Assembly (NCBI RefSeq): GCF_000473085.1
Contig: NZ_AXBA01000005.1
Coordinates: forward strand, 1 to 64,000
Length of the DNA: 64,000 nt
Source: Azorhizobium doebereinerae UFLA1-100
Lineage (GTDB): Bacteria > Pseudomonadota > Alphaproteobacteria > Rhizobiales > Xanthobacteraceae
Direction: 5' to 3'
Shown here: positions 56,237-64,000 of the stretch, in pieces
How positions within the stretch are numbered: position 1 is the stretch's first letter
How the letters are laid out: each line of letters opens with the position of its first letter
Notes under the pieces: model-generated
What the model was told of the DNA's origin: nothing
The model's database searches: none
What the model saw: the letters and a program-made list of their open reading frames with translations, nothing else
Translations under genes and position numbers: made by a program

Positions 56237-59200
56237 TCACTCCGCCGCGGCGCGGCGGGCGGGGTCGTAGTTCAGGATCGGCGCGAGCCAGCGCTCGCCC
56301 TGCTCCACGGTCCAGCCCTTGCGGGCGGCATAGTCTTCCACCTGGTCGCGCTCGATGCGGCCGACGCCGAAATAGGCGCTCTGCGGGTGGGAGAAATAGA
56401 AGCCCGACACCGCCGCGCCCGGCCACATGGCGAAGCTCTCGGTCAGTTCCAGGCCGATCTGGGCGGTGGCGTCCAGCAAGGTGAACAGCGTGCCCTTCTC
56501 GGTATGGTCCGGCTGGGCCGGATAGCCCGGCGCCGGCCGGATGCCCTGGTACTTCTCGGCGATGAGGTCGTCATTGGTCAGGGCCTCGTCCGCCGCATAG
56601 CCCCACAGCTCGGTGCGCACGCGGTGGTGCATGCGCTCGGCGAAGGCTTCCGCGAGGCGGTCGCACAACGCCTTGAGCAGGATGGCGGAATAGTCGTCAT
56701 TCGCCGCCTTGAAGGCGTCGGTGCGCTCCTGCTCGCCGATGCCGGCGGTGACCGCGAAGCCGCCCACATAGTCCGCAACGCCGGTGTCGAGCGGCGCCAC
56801 GAAGTCCGACAGTGCCAGGTTGAAGCGGCCTTCCCGGCGGGCGAGCTGCTGGCGCAGGGTGTGCAGGCTGGCCAGCGGCGTCTTGCGGGTATCGTCGCGG
56901 AACAGGACGATGTCGTCGCCCACCGCATTGGCCGGCCAGAAGCCGACCACGGCGCGGGCGGCGACCCACTTCTCCTCGACCATCTTCTTCAGCATGGCCT
57001 GCGCGTCGGCGAACAGGGAACGGGCGGCCTCGCCCACCTTCTCGTCCTGGAGGATCGCCGGATAGCGGCCCGCCAGCTCCCAGGAGGAGAAGAAGGGCGT
57101 CCAGTCGATGAACGGCACGATGTCGGCGAGGTCGTAATCCACAAACGCCCTGGTGCCGAGGAAGGACGGCTTCGGCGCCACCGCGGCGAAGTCCAGCTTG
57201 AGGCCGTTCTCGCGCGCCTTGGCCAGCGGCACGCGCTGCTTGGCCGCGTCGGCGCGGGCATGGGCGTCGGCCAGCTTCACATACTCGGCCTTGATCTCGG
57301 CCATGTAGCCGTCGCGGGTCTCCGGGCTGAGCAGGTTCGACACCACGCCCACGGCGCGGCTGGCGTCGGTCACGTAGACCGCCTGCCCGCGCTGATACTG
57401 CGGCGCGATCTTCACCGCCGTGTGGACGCGCGAGGTGGTGGCGCCGCCGATCAGCAGCGGCACGCGGAAGCCCTCGCGCTCCATCTCGGAGGCGACGGAG
57501 ACCATCTCGTCCAGCGACGGGGTGATGAGGCCGGAAAGGCCGATCACGTCCACCTTCTCCGCCTTGGCCACTTCCAGGATCTTGGCGGTGGGCACCATCA
57601 CGCCGAGGTCGATGACCTCGTAATTGTTGCACTGGAGCACGACGCCGACGATGTTCTTGCCGATATCATGCACGTCGCCCTTGACGGTGGCCATCAGGAT
57701 CCGGCCGGCGGCCGAGGCCTCGGTCAGGCCCATCTCCGCCTTTTCCTTCTCCATGAAGGGCATCAGATAGGCCACCGCCTGCTTCATCACGCGGGCGGAC
57801 TTCACCACCTGGGGCAGGAACATCTTGCCGGAACCGAACAGGTCGCCGACCACGTTCATGCCCGCCATCAGCGGACCCTCGATCACGTGCAGCGGCCGGG
57901 CGACGGACTGGCGGGCCTCCTCGGTGTCGGCCTCCACATAATCGGTGATGCCGTTGACCAGGGCATGGGCGAGGCGCTTCTCCACCGGCAGCGTGCGCCA
58001 GGTGAGATCGGCCTCCCGCTTCTCCTTGCCCGCCCCGCCCTTGAAGCCTTCCGCCAGCGCCAGCAGGCGGTCGGTGGCGTCCGGGTTGCGGTTCAGCACC
58101 ACGTCCTCGCAGGCCTCGCGCAGCTCGGCCGGGATCTCGTCATAGACCGCCAGCTGGCCGGCATTGACGATGCCCATGTCCATCCCCGCCTGGATGGCGT
58201 GATAGAGGAACACCGCGTGCATGGCCTCGCGCACCGGCTCGTTGCCGCGGAACGAGAAGGACAGGTTCGACACGCCGCCCGAGATGTGGGCATGGGGCAG
58301 GTTCTGCCGGATCCAGCGCGTCGCCTCGATGAAATAGACGCCGTAGGGCGCGTGCTCCTCAATGCCGGTGGCCACCGCGAAGACGTTGGGATCGAAGATG
58401 ATGTCCTCGGGCGGGAAGCCGATCTCCTCCACCAGGATCTTGTAGGCGCGGGCACAGATCTGCGTCTTGCGCTCGAAGGTGTCGGCCTGGCCCTGCTCGT
58501 CGAAGGCCATCACCACCACCGCAGCGCCATAGCGGCGCACGAGGCGGGCATAGTGGCGGAAGGCGTCCTCCCCCTCCTTCATGGAGATGGAGTTCACGAT
58601 GCCCCTGCCCTGGATGCACTTCAGGCCGGCCTCGATGATCGCCCACTTGGAGCTGTCCACCATCACCGGCACCCGGGCGATGTCCGGCTCGGCGGCGACG
58701 AGGTTGAGGAAGGAGACCATGGCCGCCTGGCTGTCCAGCAGGCCCTCGTCCATGTTCACGTCGATCACCTGGGCGCCGCTCTCCACCTGGTCGCGGGCAA
58801 CCGCGAGGGCGGCGGCGAAGTCGCCATTGGTGATGAGCTTGCGGAAGCGCGCCGAGCCGGTGACGTTGGTGCGCTCGCCCACGTTCACGAACGGGATCTC
58901 GGGCGTCAGCTCGAACGGCTCCAGGCCGGACAGGCGCAGGCGCGGCTCGATCCGCGGGATGGCGCGCGGCGCCTTGCCGGCCACGGCCCGCGCGATGGCG
59001 GCGATGTGGTCCGGCGTGGTGCCGCAGCAGCCGCCGACGATGTTGACGAGGCCGGAGGCGGCGAACTCGCCCACCAGCTCGCCCATGGCCTCCGGGCTCT
59101 CGTCATAGAGGCCGAACTCGTTCGGCAGGCCGGCATTGGGATAGGCGCAGACGAAGGTGTCGGCGACCCGGCCCAGCTCGGCGATATGGGCGCGCATCTC

Positions 59201-59980
59201 CCTGGCGCCGAGCGCGCAGTTGAGGCCGATGGAGAAAGGCTGGGCGTGGCGCAGCGAATACCAGAAGGCACTCGGCGTCTGGCCGGACAGGGTGCGGCCG
59301 GAGAGGTCGGTGATGGTGCCGGAGATCATCACCGGCACGCGGATGCCGCGTTCCTCGAACAGCCCCTCGATGGCGAACACCGCCGCCTTGGCGTTCAGCG
59401 TATCGAAAATGGTCTCGATCAGCAGCAGATCGGAGCCGCCGTCCAGCAGCCCGCGCGCCTGCTCGCCATAGGCGATGGCCAGTTCGTCGAAGCTGGTGGC
59501 GCGGAAGCCGGGATCGTTCACGTCCGGCGAGATGGAGGCGGTGCGGTTGGTCGGGCCGATGGCGCCGGCGACGAAACGGCGGCGGCCGTCCTGCTTCTCG
59601 GCTTCGATCGCCGCTTCCTTGGCGAGGCGCGCGCCCTCCACGTTCAGCTCATAGGCCAGCTCTTCCATGCCGTAGTCGGCCTGGGCGATGGTGGTGGAGG
59701 AGAAGGTGTTGGTCTCGACGATGTCGGCGCCGGCGAGGAAATACTTCAGGTGGATGGCCCGAACGTCGTCCTGCCGGGTCAGGTTCAGCAGGTCGTTATT
59801 GCCCTTCACGTCGCGCGGCCAATCGGCGAAGCGCGCGCCGCGATAGCCGGTTTCGTCCAGCTTCAGGCCCTGGATCATGGTGCCCATGGCGCCGTCCAGC
59901 ACCAGGATGCGCTCCCGCGCGGCGATGATGAGGGCAGATTGGGCCGCGTCAGGGCCGGTCGGAGCGGGGACGGTGGTCAT
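56237..59980 (-). CDS. metH: Cobalamin-dependent methionine synthase
   Basis: MetH transfers a methyl group from 5-methyl-THF to homocysteine through B12. It is full length, 1247 aa. Four modules in order: homocysteine domain (zinc cysteines in [10 protein letters not shown] and [12 protein letters not shown]), folate domain ([16 protein letters not shown]), B12 domain with the base-off motif [10 protein letters not shown], and reactivation domain ending [20 protein letters not shown] 59980 follows GAGG. It is last in a likely operon after metF and a small coiled-coil gene. Confidence 0.97.
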   Translation of the reverse strand: MTTVPAPTGPDAAQSALIIAARERILVLDGAMGTMIQGLKLDETGYRGARFADWPRDVKGNNDLLNLTRQDDVRAIHLKYFLAGADIVETNTFSSTTIAQADYGMEELAYELNVEGARLAKEAAIEAEKQDGRRRFVAGAIGPTNRTASISPDVNDPGFRATSFDELAIAYGEQARGLLDGGSDLLLIETIFDTLNAKAAVFAIEGLFEERGIRVPVMISGTITDLSGRTLSGQTPSAFWYSLRHAQPFSIGLNCALGAREMRAHIAELGRVADTFVCAYPNAGLPNEFGLYDESPEAMGELVGEFAASGLVNIVGGCCGTTPDHIAAIARAVAGKAPRAIPRIEPRLRLSGLEPFELTPEIPFVNVGERTNVTGSARFRKLITNGDFAAALAVARDQVESGAQVIDVNMDEGLLDSQAAMVSFLNLVAAEPDIARVPVMVDSSKWAIIEAGLKCIQGRGIVNSISMKEGEDAFRHYARLVRRYGAAVVVMAFDEQGQADTFERKTQICARAYKILVEEIGFPPEDIIFDPNVFAVATGIEEHAPYGVYFIEATRWIRQNLPHAHISGGVSNLSFSFRGNEPVREAMHAVFLYHAIQAGMDMGIVNAGQLAVYDEIPAELREACEDVVLNRNPDATDRLLALAEGFKGGAGKEKREADLTWRTLPVEKRLAHALVNGITDYVEADTEEARQSVARPLHVIEGPLMAGMNVVGDLFGSGKMFLPQVVKSARVMKQAVAYLMPFMEKEKAEMGLTEASAAGRILMATVKGDVHDIGKNIVGVVLQCNNYEVIDLGVMVPTAKILEVAKAEKVDVIGLSGLITPSLDEMVSVASEMEREGFRVPLLIGGATTSRVHTAVKIAPQYQRGQAVYVTDASRAVGVVSNLLSPETRDGYMAEIKAEYVKLADAHARADAAKQRVPLAKARENGLKLDFAAVAPKPSFLGTRAFVDYDLADIVPFIDWTPFFSSWELAGRYPAILQDEKVGEAARSLFADAQAMLKKMVEEKWVAARAVVGFWPANAVGDDIVLFRDDTRKTPLASLHTLRQQLARREGRFNLALSDFVAPLDTGVADYVGGFAVTAGIGEQERTDAFKAANDDYSAILLKALCDRLAEAFAERMHHRVRTELWGYAADEALTNDDLIAEKYQGIRPAPGYPAQPDHTEKGTLFTLLDATAQIGLELTESFAMWPGAAVSGFYFSHPQSAYFGVGRIERDQVEDYAARKGWTVEQGERWLAPILNYDPARRAAAE

Positions 59981-60041
59981 CGGAACCTCGTGGCTCGGCG
60001 GGGCCGAGAGCGGCGGAACGGGAAGGCCGGAGAGCCCAGGA

Positions 60042-60299
60042 TTACTGGCTGTGCTTTTCGAGTGCCGCAAGGCGGCTTTCGATCTTCTCAAGGCGCTGCT
60101 CCACCTCCGCCACCGTGTAGCGGCCGAGGACGGATTCGCCGATCATTGCCTGGCGCAGACTTTCGAGCCGTTTGGAATTCTCGGCGACTTCGCCTTTTAC
60201 CAAGCCGATTTCGCCATCCAGCTTGCCGAACCGCGCGTCCATGTGGGCTCGCAGTTCTCGCAGCAAGGTCGGGATCATATTGTCCGGCTCGCGTGCCAT
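60042..60299 (-). CDS. Small coiled-coil protein between metF and metH
   Basis: This 85-aa protein starts [25 protein letters not shown] and is almost entirely heptad-like helix: [22 protein letters not shown] and [20 protein letters not shown]. The ATG at 60299 has AGGAG 7 bp upstream, a good sign that it is real. Similar small REPDN-starting coiled-coil proteins occur in Hyphomicrobiales with no known role. It lies 10 bp after the metF stop and about 60 bp before metH. Confidence 0.75.
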   Translation of the reverse strand: MAREPDNMIPTLLRELRAHMDARFGKLDGEIGLVKGEVAENSKRLESLRQAMIGESVLGRYTVAEVEQRLEKIESRLAALEKHSQ

Positions 60300-60309
60300 A
60301 TCGCTCTCC

Positions 60310-61230
60310 TTACCCTGCCGCCGCCTGTAGGACAGCTTCTGCCGTCTGCGGGCGCAGGCCCAGCAGATGGCAGACCGCATAGACAAGATCAGCGCGGTTC
60401 AGCGTATAGAAATGGATATCCGTGACACCGCGATCAACCAGGTCCATCACCTGCTCGGCGGCGACGGCGGCGGCGATGAGCTTGCGCGTCTCGGGGTCGT
60501 CGTCCAGCCCCTCGAAGCGGGCCGCGAGCCAGGACGGCATGCTCGCCCCGGTGGCGGCCGCGAACTTCGCCGCCTGCTTGAAATTGGTCACCGGCAGGAT
60601 GCCCGGCACGATGGGGATGTCGATGCCCCGCGCCCGCACCTTGTCCATGTAGCGGAAGTAGACGTCGTTATCGAAGAAGAACTGGCTGATGGCACGGCTG
60701 GCGCCGGCGTCCACCTTGCCCGCCAGCACGTCGATGTCGGCATCGATGCTGGGGCTCTCGGGATGCTTCTCGGGATAGGCCGAGACCGACACCTCGAAAT
60801 CCCCCAGCCGCTTGATGCCGGCCACGAGGTCGGCTGCATAGGCATAGCCGCCGGGATGCGGGGCATAGGCGGTGCCCACCCCCGTGGTGGGGTCGCCACG
60901 CAAGGCGACGATGTGCTTCACGCCGGCTTCCGCATAGGAGCGCACCACCTCGTCGATCTCCGCCCGCGTGGCGGCGACGCAGGTGAGATGCGCGGCCGGG
61001 GCCAGCGCCGTCTCCTTGACGATGCGCGCCACGGTGGCGTGCGTGCGCTCGCGGGTCGAGCCGCCGGCGCCGTAGGTCACCGAGACGAAGCGCGGGGCGA
61101 GCGGCGCCAGGCGGTCGATGGAGGCCCACAGGGTGCGCTCCATCTCCTCCGTCTTGGGCGGAAAGAATTCGAATGACACCGAGACCGGGGGCTTCCCCAC
61201 CGCGCGGCTCGCCCTGACGGGGCCGGACAT
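60310..61230 (-). CDS. metF: Methylenetetrahydrofolate reductase
   Basis: MetF reduces 5,10-methylene-THF to 5-methyl-THF, the methyl donor for MetH, using FAD. It is 306 aa. Motifs are VSFEFFPPKTEEMERTL, VSVTYGAGGS, HIVALRGDPTTG and AISQFFFDNDVYF, with the C-terminal FYTLNRADLVYAV. ATG 61230 follows GGGAGG by 7 bp and overlaps the regulator's stop (TGATG). It is the second gene of the regulator-metF-coil-metH operon. Confidence 0.96.
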   Translation of the reverse strand: MSGPVRASRAVGKPPVSVSFEFFPPKTEEMERTLWASIDRLAPLAPRFVSVTYGAGGSTRERTHATVARIVKETALAPAAHLTCVAATRAEIDEVVRSYAEAGVKHIVALRGDPTTGVGTAYAPHPGGYAYAADLVAGIKRLGDFEVSVSAYPEKHPESPSIDADIDVLAGKVDAGASRAISQFFFDNDVYFRYMDKVRARGIDIPIVPGILPVTNFKQAAKFAAATGASMPSWLAARFEGLDDDPETRKLIAAAVAAEQVMDLVDRGVTDIHFYTLNRADLVYAVCHLLGLRPQTAEAVLQAAAG

Positions 61231-62252
61231 CACATTACCTCCCTATGGGCTCCGGCGGCGGCCTGCTTGCGCGGGTCGCGCCCCAGCCAGAGCGAAACGA
61301 TCAACCGCCCGGCGGCATTCCGCTCGGGACCGAGGGCCTGATGCGCCAAGGGCTCAAGGCCGGCCTGCGCCATCCAGCCCTCCACCGTCTCGGCGGAGAA
61401 GCCGAGGCGGCGATGGGCATGGGCGTCGCGCAGGAATTCCAGGTCGTGCGGCGCGAAATCCACCACCAGCAGCCGGCCGCCCGGCTTGAGCACGCGGGCC
61501 GCCTCGCGCACGGCGCGCGCGCCGTCGTCGAGAAAGTGCAGCACCTGGTGGATGATGACCGCGTCGAAGCTGTCGCGCGGCATGGCCAGATTGAAGATGT
61601 CGCCCTGCCGCACCGAGCAGTTGCGCAGGCCCGCCCGCTCCAGATTGGCGCGGGCCACCGCCAGCATGTCCGGCGACAGGTCGAGCCCGAGCCCGCGCGT
61701 GATCTCGTGCCCGAACAATTCCAGCATGCGCCCGGTGCCGGTGCCGAGATCGAGCAGCGTCTCGATGCGCTCGCCGCCGAGTATGGCATGCACCGCCGCC
61801 TCCACCTCCGCCTCGGGAGCGTGCAGGCCACGGATGTGGCCCCACTCCTCCGCATGGGCGCGGAAATAGGCCTGGGCGGCGGCGGCACGGGCGGCGCGCA
61901 CGTCGGCGAGGCGCTCGCGGTCGCGCAGGAGCACCGGGTCGGCGGGATCGAGCAGCGCCAGCAGGCGCAGCGCCAGCACGCCGTTCGGGCCTTCGGTGGC
62001 CCGGCGGTAGAAGACCCAGCTCGCCTCGCGGTGCCGCTCCACCAGGCCGGCCTCGGCCAGGAGCTTGAGGTGGCGCGAGATGCGCGGCTGCGACTGGCCC
62101 ATGATCTCGGTCAGGTCCGACACCGTCAGGTCCGCCTCGCCGAGCACGGCGAGCAGGCGCAGGCGCGTGTCCTCGCCGGCCGCCTTGAGGCCGTCGAGCA
62201 GCGTGCCGAACGCCAGGCGCGGCGTAAATTCGGAAGGCAATCCAAAAGACAT
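61230..62252 (-). CDS. ArsR-type regulator fused to a SAM-dependent methyltransferase
   Basis: This 340-aa fusion has an N-terminal winged helix (about residues 15-90: VSDLTEIMGQSQPRISRHLKLLAEAGLVERH) and a C-terminal methyltransferase domain (about 145-330) with SAM motif LLDLGTGTGRMLELFG and VIIHQVLHFLDDG. There are no metal-binding cysteines in the HTH. Its place before metF and metH suggests control of the methionine/SAM cycle, where the methyltransferase fold might sense SAM or SAH. The closest described concept is the SahR group of ArsR regulators. Start is ATG 62252 or 62258; both lie in or beside a palindrome. No Shine-Dalgarno site is visible. Confidence 0.85.
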   Translation of the reverse strand: MSFGLPSEFTPRLAFGTLLDGLKAAGEDTRLRLLAVLGEADLTVSDLTEIMGQSQPRISRHLKLLAEAGLVERHREASWVFYRRATEGPNGVLALRLLALLDPADPVLLRDRERLADVRAARAAAAQAYFRAHAEEWGHIRGLHAPEAEVEAAVHAILGGERIETLLDLGTGTGRMLELFGHEITRGLGLDLSPDMLAVARANLERAGLRNCSVRQGDIFNLAMPRDSFDAVIIHQVLHFLDDGARAVREAARVLKPGGRLLVVDFAPHDLEFLRDAHAHRRLGFSAETVEGWMAQAGLEPLAHQALGPERNAAGRLIVSLWLGRDPRKQAAAGAHREVM

Positions 62253-62268
62253 AAACATATCTTTATGT
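62249..62268. promoter_or_regulatory. 20-bp palindrome, likely operator of the ArsR/methyltransferase gene
   Basis: Arms ACATAAA (62249-62255) and TTTATGT (62262-62268) are exact reverse complements separated by CATATC. ArsR-family regulators bind AT-rich dyads of this size. It covers the start codon and the presumed -10 region, so binding would block transcription of the whole metF-metH operon, including the regulator itself. Confidence 0.65.
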
Positions 62269-62288
62269 GCAAAAAGGATACAGTGCAA
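62260..62288 (-). promoter_or_regulatory. Candidate promoter giving a leaderless mRNA
   Basis: On the minus strand TTGCAC (62283-62288) and TAAAGA (62260-62265) are 17 bp apart. The expected start of RNA is within a few bases of ATG 62252 or 62258, so the message would have little or no leader. That agrees with the missing ribosome site. Confidence 0.45.
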
Positions 62289-62509
62289 GCAGACTCGACG
62301 GCCGGGCTTGCGTGAAGCCTTCACGATCGTTTGTCGGCGTCCCCGCGGTCATTGCGCCGCCGCATTCGCAGGGCTACAGACCCATACTCGGAACCAAACT
62401 CAACTCTGAGTCCTTGAAGCTTCAGCCTGCGTCAAATGGATCCAAAGTGGGACGATGATTCAGGTCCGCGTTTCCAATTTCGACACGTTTCGGGGTTAAC
62501 AACAGTCCC

Positions 62510-63769
62510 ATGACGCTGCGCACTTCTCTCCTTATTTCGCTTGGGGCCTCTCTGCTCGCCGTGTCCGCTCACGCGCAGACGATCCCCGGTCGCTATTATC
62601 TCCCCTCGTCGGACGATGAGGAGACGGGTGCCATCACGTCCGAGGCGCCGCCGGCCGCCCTGCCGCAGCAGGGCCCGGCAGGTTCGGTTCCCGGCTATGA
62701 CGATCCCTATGCGCGGCCGGCCCGCCGCAGCGATGCCGTCGAGAGCGCGCCGATCTCGGCCCCCGTCGGCGCGCCGCAGGCCACCTATGCCCCGCAGGTG
62801 CCCTACACCGCGCAGCAGACCCCCGCCTACAATACCCAGCAGGGCTATGCGCAGCCGTCCGGCGCGCAGACCGGCTCGCAGCCCATGTCCATCGCCCCGC
62901 AGGGTGGCTATGCGACGGCCCCGGCGGCGCAGGGCGCCGGCCAGACCGCGAGCTACGGCCAGCCGCAGCCCGGCCAGCAGCAGATCTATATCCAGGGTCC
63001 GAACGGCGGCCAGCCGGTCGCCGTGGCGCCGCAGGGCAGCGCTCCGGGCTACAACCCGCGCACCGGCTACATGCCGCCGCAGAGCTACGAGCAGCAGCAG
63101 GCCAGCCGCGGCCAGGCCAACCCCTCCGCGGGCTATGTGGTCCAGCCGCAGCCGGGTTCGGTGCAGGCCGCCCAGGGCGGCGTCCAGCCGCCGGCCGGCG
63201 TGTACAGCCCGAACGCCGCCGTGGTGCCCGGCACCGCCGAGGCGCCGTCCGGCCCGCGCATCGAGGACGTCGATCCCAGCGAGCCGGTGCCGGATCGCTT
63301 CCGCCGCCAGACGGTGGACTATGTGACCTCGCAGCCCGCCGGCACGATCGTCATCGATACGCCGAACACCTACCTTTATTACGTGATGGGTGGCGGCAAG
63401 GCGATCCGCTACGGCATCGGCGTGGGCCGCGACGGCTTCACCTGGGCCGGCACGGAGAAGATCACCCGCAAGGCGGAATGGGCCGACTGGCGCCCGCCGG
63501 CGGAGATGATCCAGCGCCAGCCCTACCTGCCGCGCTTCATGGCCGGCGGCCCGGGCAACCCGCTCGGTGCCCGCACGCTCTATCTGGGCGGCACAGTCTA
63601 CCGCATCCACGGCACCAACGAGCCGCAGACCATCGGCAAGTTCGTGTCCTCGGGCTGCTTCCGCATGCTGAACAACGACGTGGAAGACCTGTTCGACCGC
63701 GTCAACGTGGGCACCAAGGTGGTGATCCTGCCGAAGAGCGGCGGCGCCCAGGCCAACGCCCAGCGCTGA
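62510..63769 (+). CDS. L,D-transpeptidase with long Gln/Pro/Gly-rich linker
   Basis: This 419-aa secreted protein has a signal peptide (about residues 1-23, ending SAHAQ). A disordered linker of about 230 residues follows, rich in Gln, Pro, Ala, Gly and Tyr. The C-terminal YkuD domain (about 275-410) has motif YRIHGTNEPQTIGKFVSSGCFRM with nucleophile Cys383. This is the ErfK/YbiS layout common in Hyphomicrobiales, where such enzymes make 3-3 crosslinks at the pole or link outer-membrane proteins to peptidoglycan. The linker could span the wall. It is monocistronic with its own terminator. Confidence 0.88.
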   Translation: MTLRTSLLISLGASLLAVSAHAQTIPGRYYLPSSDDEETGAITSEAPPAALPQQGPAGSVPGYDDPYARPARRSDAVESAPISAPVGAPQATYAPQVPYTAQQTPAYNTQQGYAQPSGAQTGSQPMSIAPQGGYATAPAAQGAGQTASYGQPQPGQQQIYIQGPNGGQPVAVAPQGSAPGYNPRTGYMPPQSYEQQQASRGQANPSAGYVVQPQPGSVQAAQGGVQPPAGVYSPNAAVVPGTAEAPSGPRIEDVDPSEPVPDRFRRQTVDYVTSQPAGTIVIDTPNTYLYYVMGGGKAIRYGIGVGRDGFTWAGTEKITRKAEWADWRPPAEMIQRQPYLPRFMAGGPGNPLGARTLYLGGTVYRIHGTNEPQTIGKFVSSGCFRMLNNDVEDLFDRVNVGTKVVILPKSGGAQANAQR

Positions 63770-63790
63770 ACCCATTCGTTTCGATGCAGA

Positions 63791-63820
63791 AGGGCGCGCC
63801 TCCGGCGCGCCCTTTTTGTT
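63791..63820 (+). terminator. Intrinsic terminator after the L,D-transpeptidase gene
   Basis: GGGCGCGCC (63792-63800) and GGCGCGCCC (63804-63812) form a 9-bp stem with loop TCC, followed by TTTTTGTTTC. Confidence 0.9.
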
Positions 63821-63867
63821 TCTTGCGCCCGGCGAAGGGTGCTACGCCCTCCCCCGGAGGTGCGGCG

Positions 63868-64000
63868 ATGGCGCTGATCGTGAGAGACCCGGTGGCCGGC
63901 GACGAGGCCGAATGGCGGCGGCTCTGGGCCGGCTATAACGACTTCTACCGGGCCGATGTGCCGGACGAGGTCACCAGCTACACCTGGGCCCGCGTGCTCG
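63868..64000 (+). CDS. GNAT family N-acetyltransferase, N-terminal part (cut by window edge)
   Basis: The visible 44 residues begin MALIVRDPVAGDEAEWRRLW and continue AGYNDFYRADVPDEVTSYTWARVL. This is the usual N-terminal helix region of a common GNAT group in Proteobacteria; the acetyl-CoA-binding motif lies beyond the window. CGGAGG is 7 bp before the ATG at 63868. Substrate is unknown. Confidence 0.7.
   Translation, partial: MALIVRDPVAGDEAEWRRLWAGYNDFYRADVPDEVTSYTWARVL

Noticed and set aside
56132-60382. A 1416-codon open frame on the plus strand opposite metH
   Set aside because: It lies wholly antisense to metH and neighbours, has no ribosome site and shows the low-complexity His/Gln/Arg-rich composition expected from the reverse frame of a high-GC gene.

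Overview
The window is high-GC chromosomal DNA from an alphaproteobacterium. The gene orders point to Hyphomicrobiales, most probably Xanthobacteraceae (Xanthobacter, Azorhizobium, Ancylobacter or a relative). That placement rests on synteny and protein character, not on a search. Most of the window is vertically inherited housekeeping DNA. I saw no rRNA, tRNA, CRISPR array or prophage.

Layout. (1) 1-10.5 kb is a mixed accessory stretch: the truncated end of an IS5-type element, an MscS channel with a DUF3772 region, a CAP-domain lipoprotein, an acyl-CoA synthetase, a queuosine-precursor transporter, rpmB, yjbQ, an HSL-type esterase, a GST-kappa-like protein, a candidate small RNA, and a YqjD/YqjE-like membrane pair. 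(2) 10.5-25.9 kb is almost entirely on the minus strand. Read in the transcribed direction it runs rpsF-rpsR-DUF2232-rplI, cfa, dnaB-alr-(orphan parD), radA-cvpA-purF, an SDR gene, then pepA-holC. This is the ribosomal, replication and purine block typical of the group, carrying a few inserted genes. (3) 26.2-28.3 kb is a small island: a zinc-ribbon-like membrane protein and a RES/Xre toxin-antitoxin pair. (4) 28.4-35 kb is the plus-strand fatty-acid and cell-wall cluster fabD-fabG-acpP-fabF-mltG-yicC-gmk. (5) 35-44.3 kb, minus strand, is a histidine-type phosphatase followed by the envelope operon lptF-lptG-lptD, surA, pdxA, rsmA. (6) 44.4-49.9 kb holds mepA coupled to an L,D-transpeptidase, der with a tiny lipoprotein and a TPR membrane protein, and panB. 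(7) 50-56 kb holds nnrU, guaB and a tctC-tctB-tctA tricarboxylate transporter. (8) 56.2-62.3 kb is a methionine-cycle operon: ArsR/methyltransferase fusion, metF, a small coiled-coil protein, metH. (9) The end holds a second, long-linker L,D-transpeptidase and the start of a GNAT acetyltransferase.

How the genes work together. Three themes dominate. Envelope construction runs from fatty-acid supply (fabD/G/F, acpP) through LPS export (lptD/F/G, surA) to peptidoglycan remodelling (mltG, mepA, two YkuD proteins, alr). Translation and replication are served by rpsF/R, rplI, rpmB, rsmA, der, dnaB, holC and radA. One-carbon and nucleotide metabolism is served by metH, metF, panB, pdxA, purF, guaB and gmk.

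The most interesting unexplained items are a probable ~100-nt RNA with two CCTCC motifs (9.2-9.3 kb), a 20-bp palindrome over the start codon of the ArsR/methyltransferase gene whose mRNA looks leaderless, a histidine-rich propeptide on PurF, a small lipoprotein where bamB would be expected, and several long hairpins in intergenic DNA.
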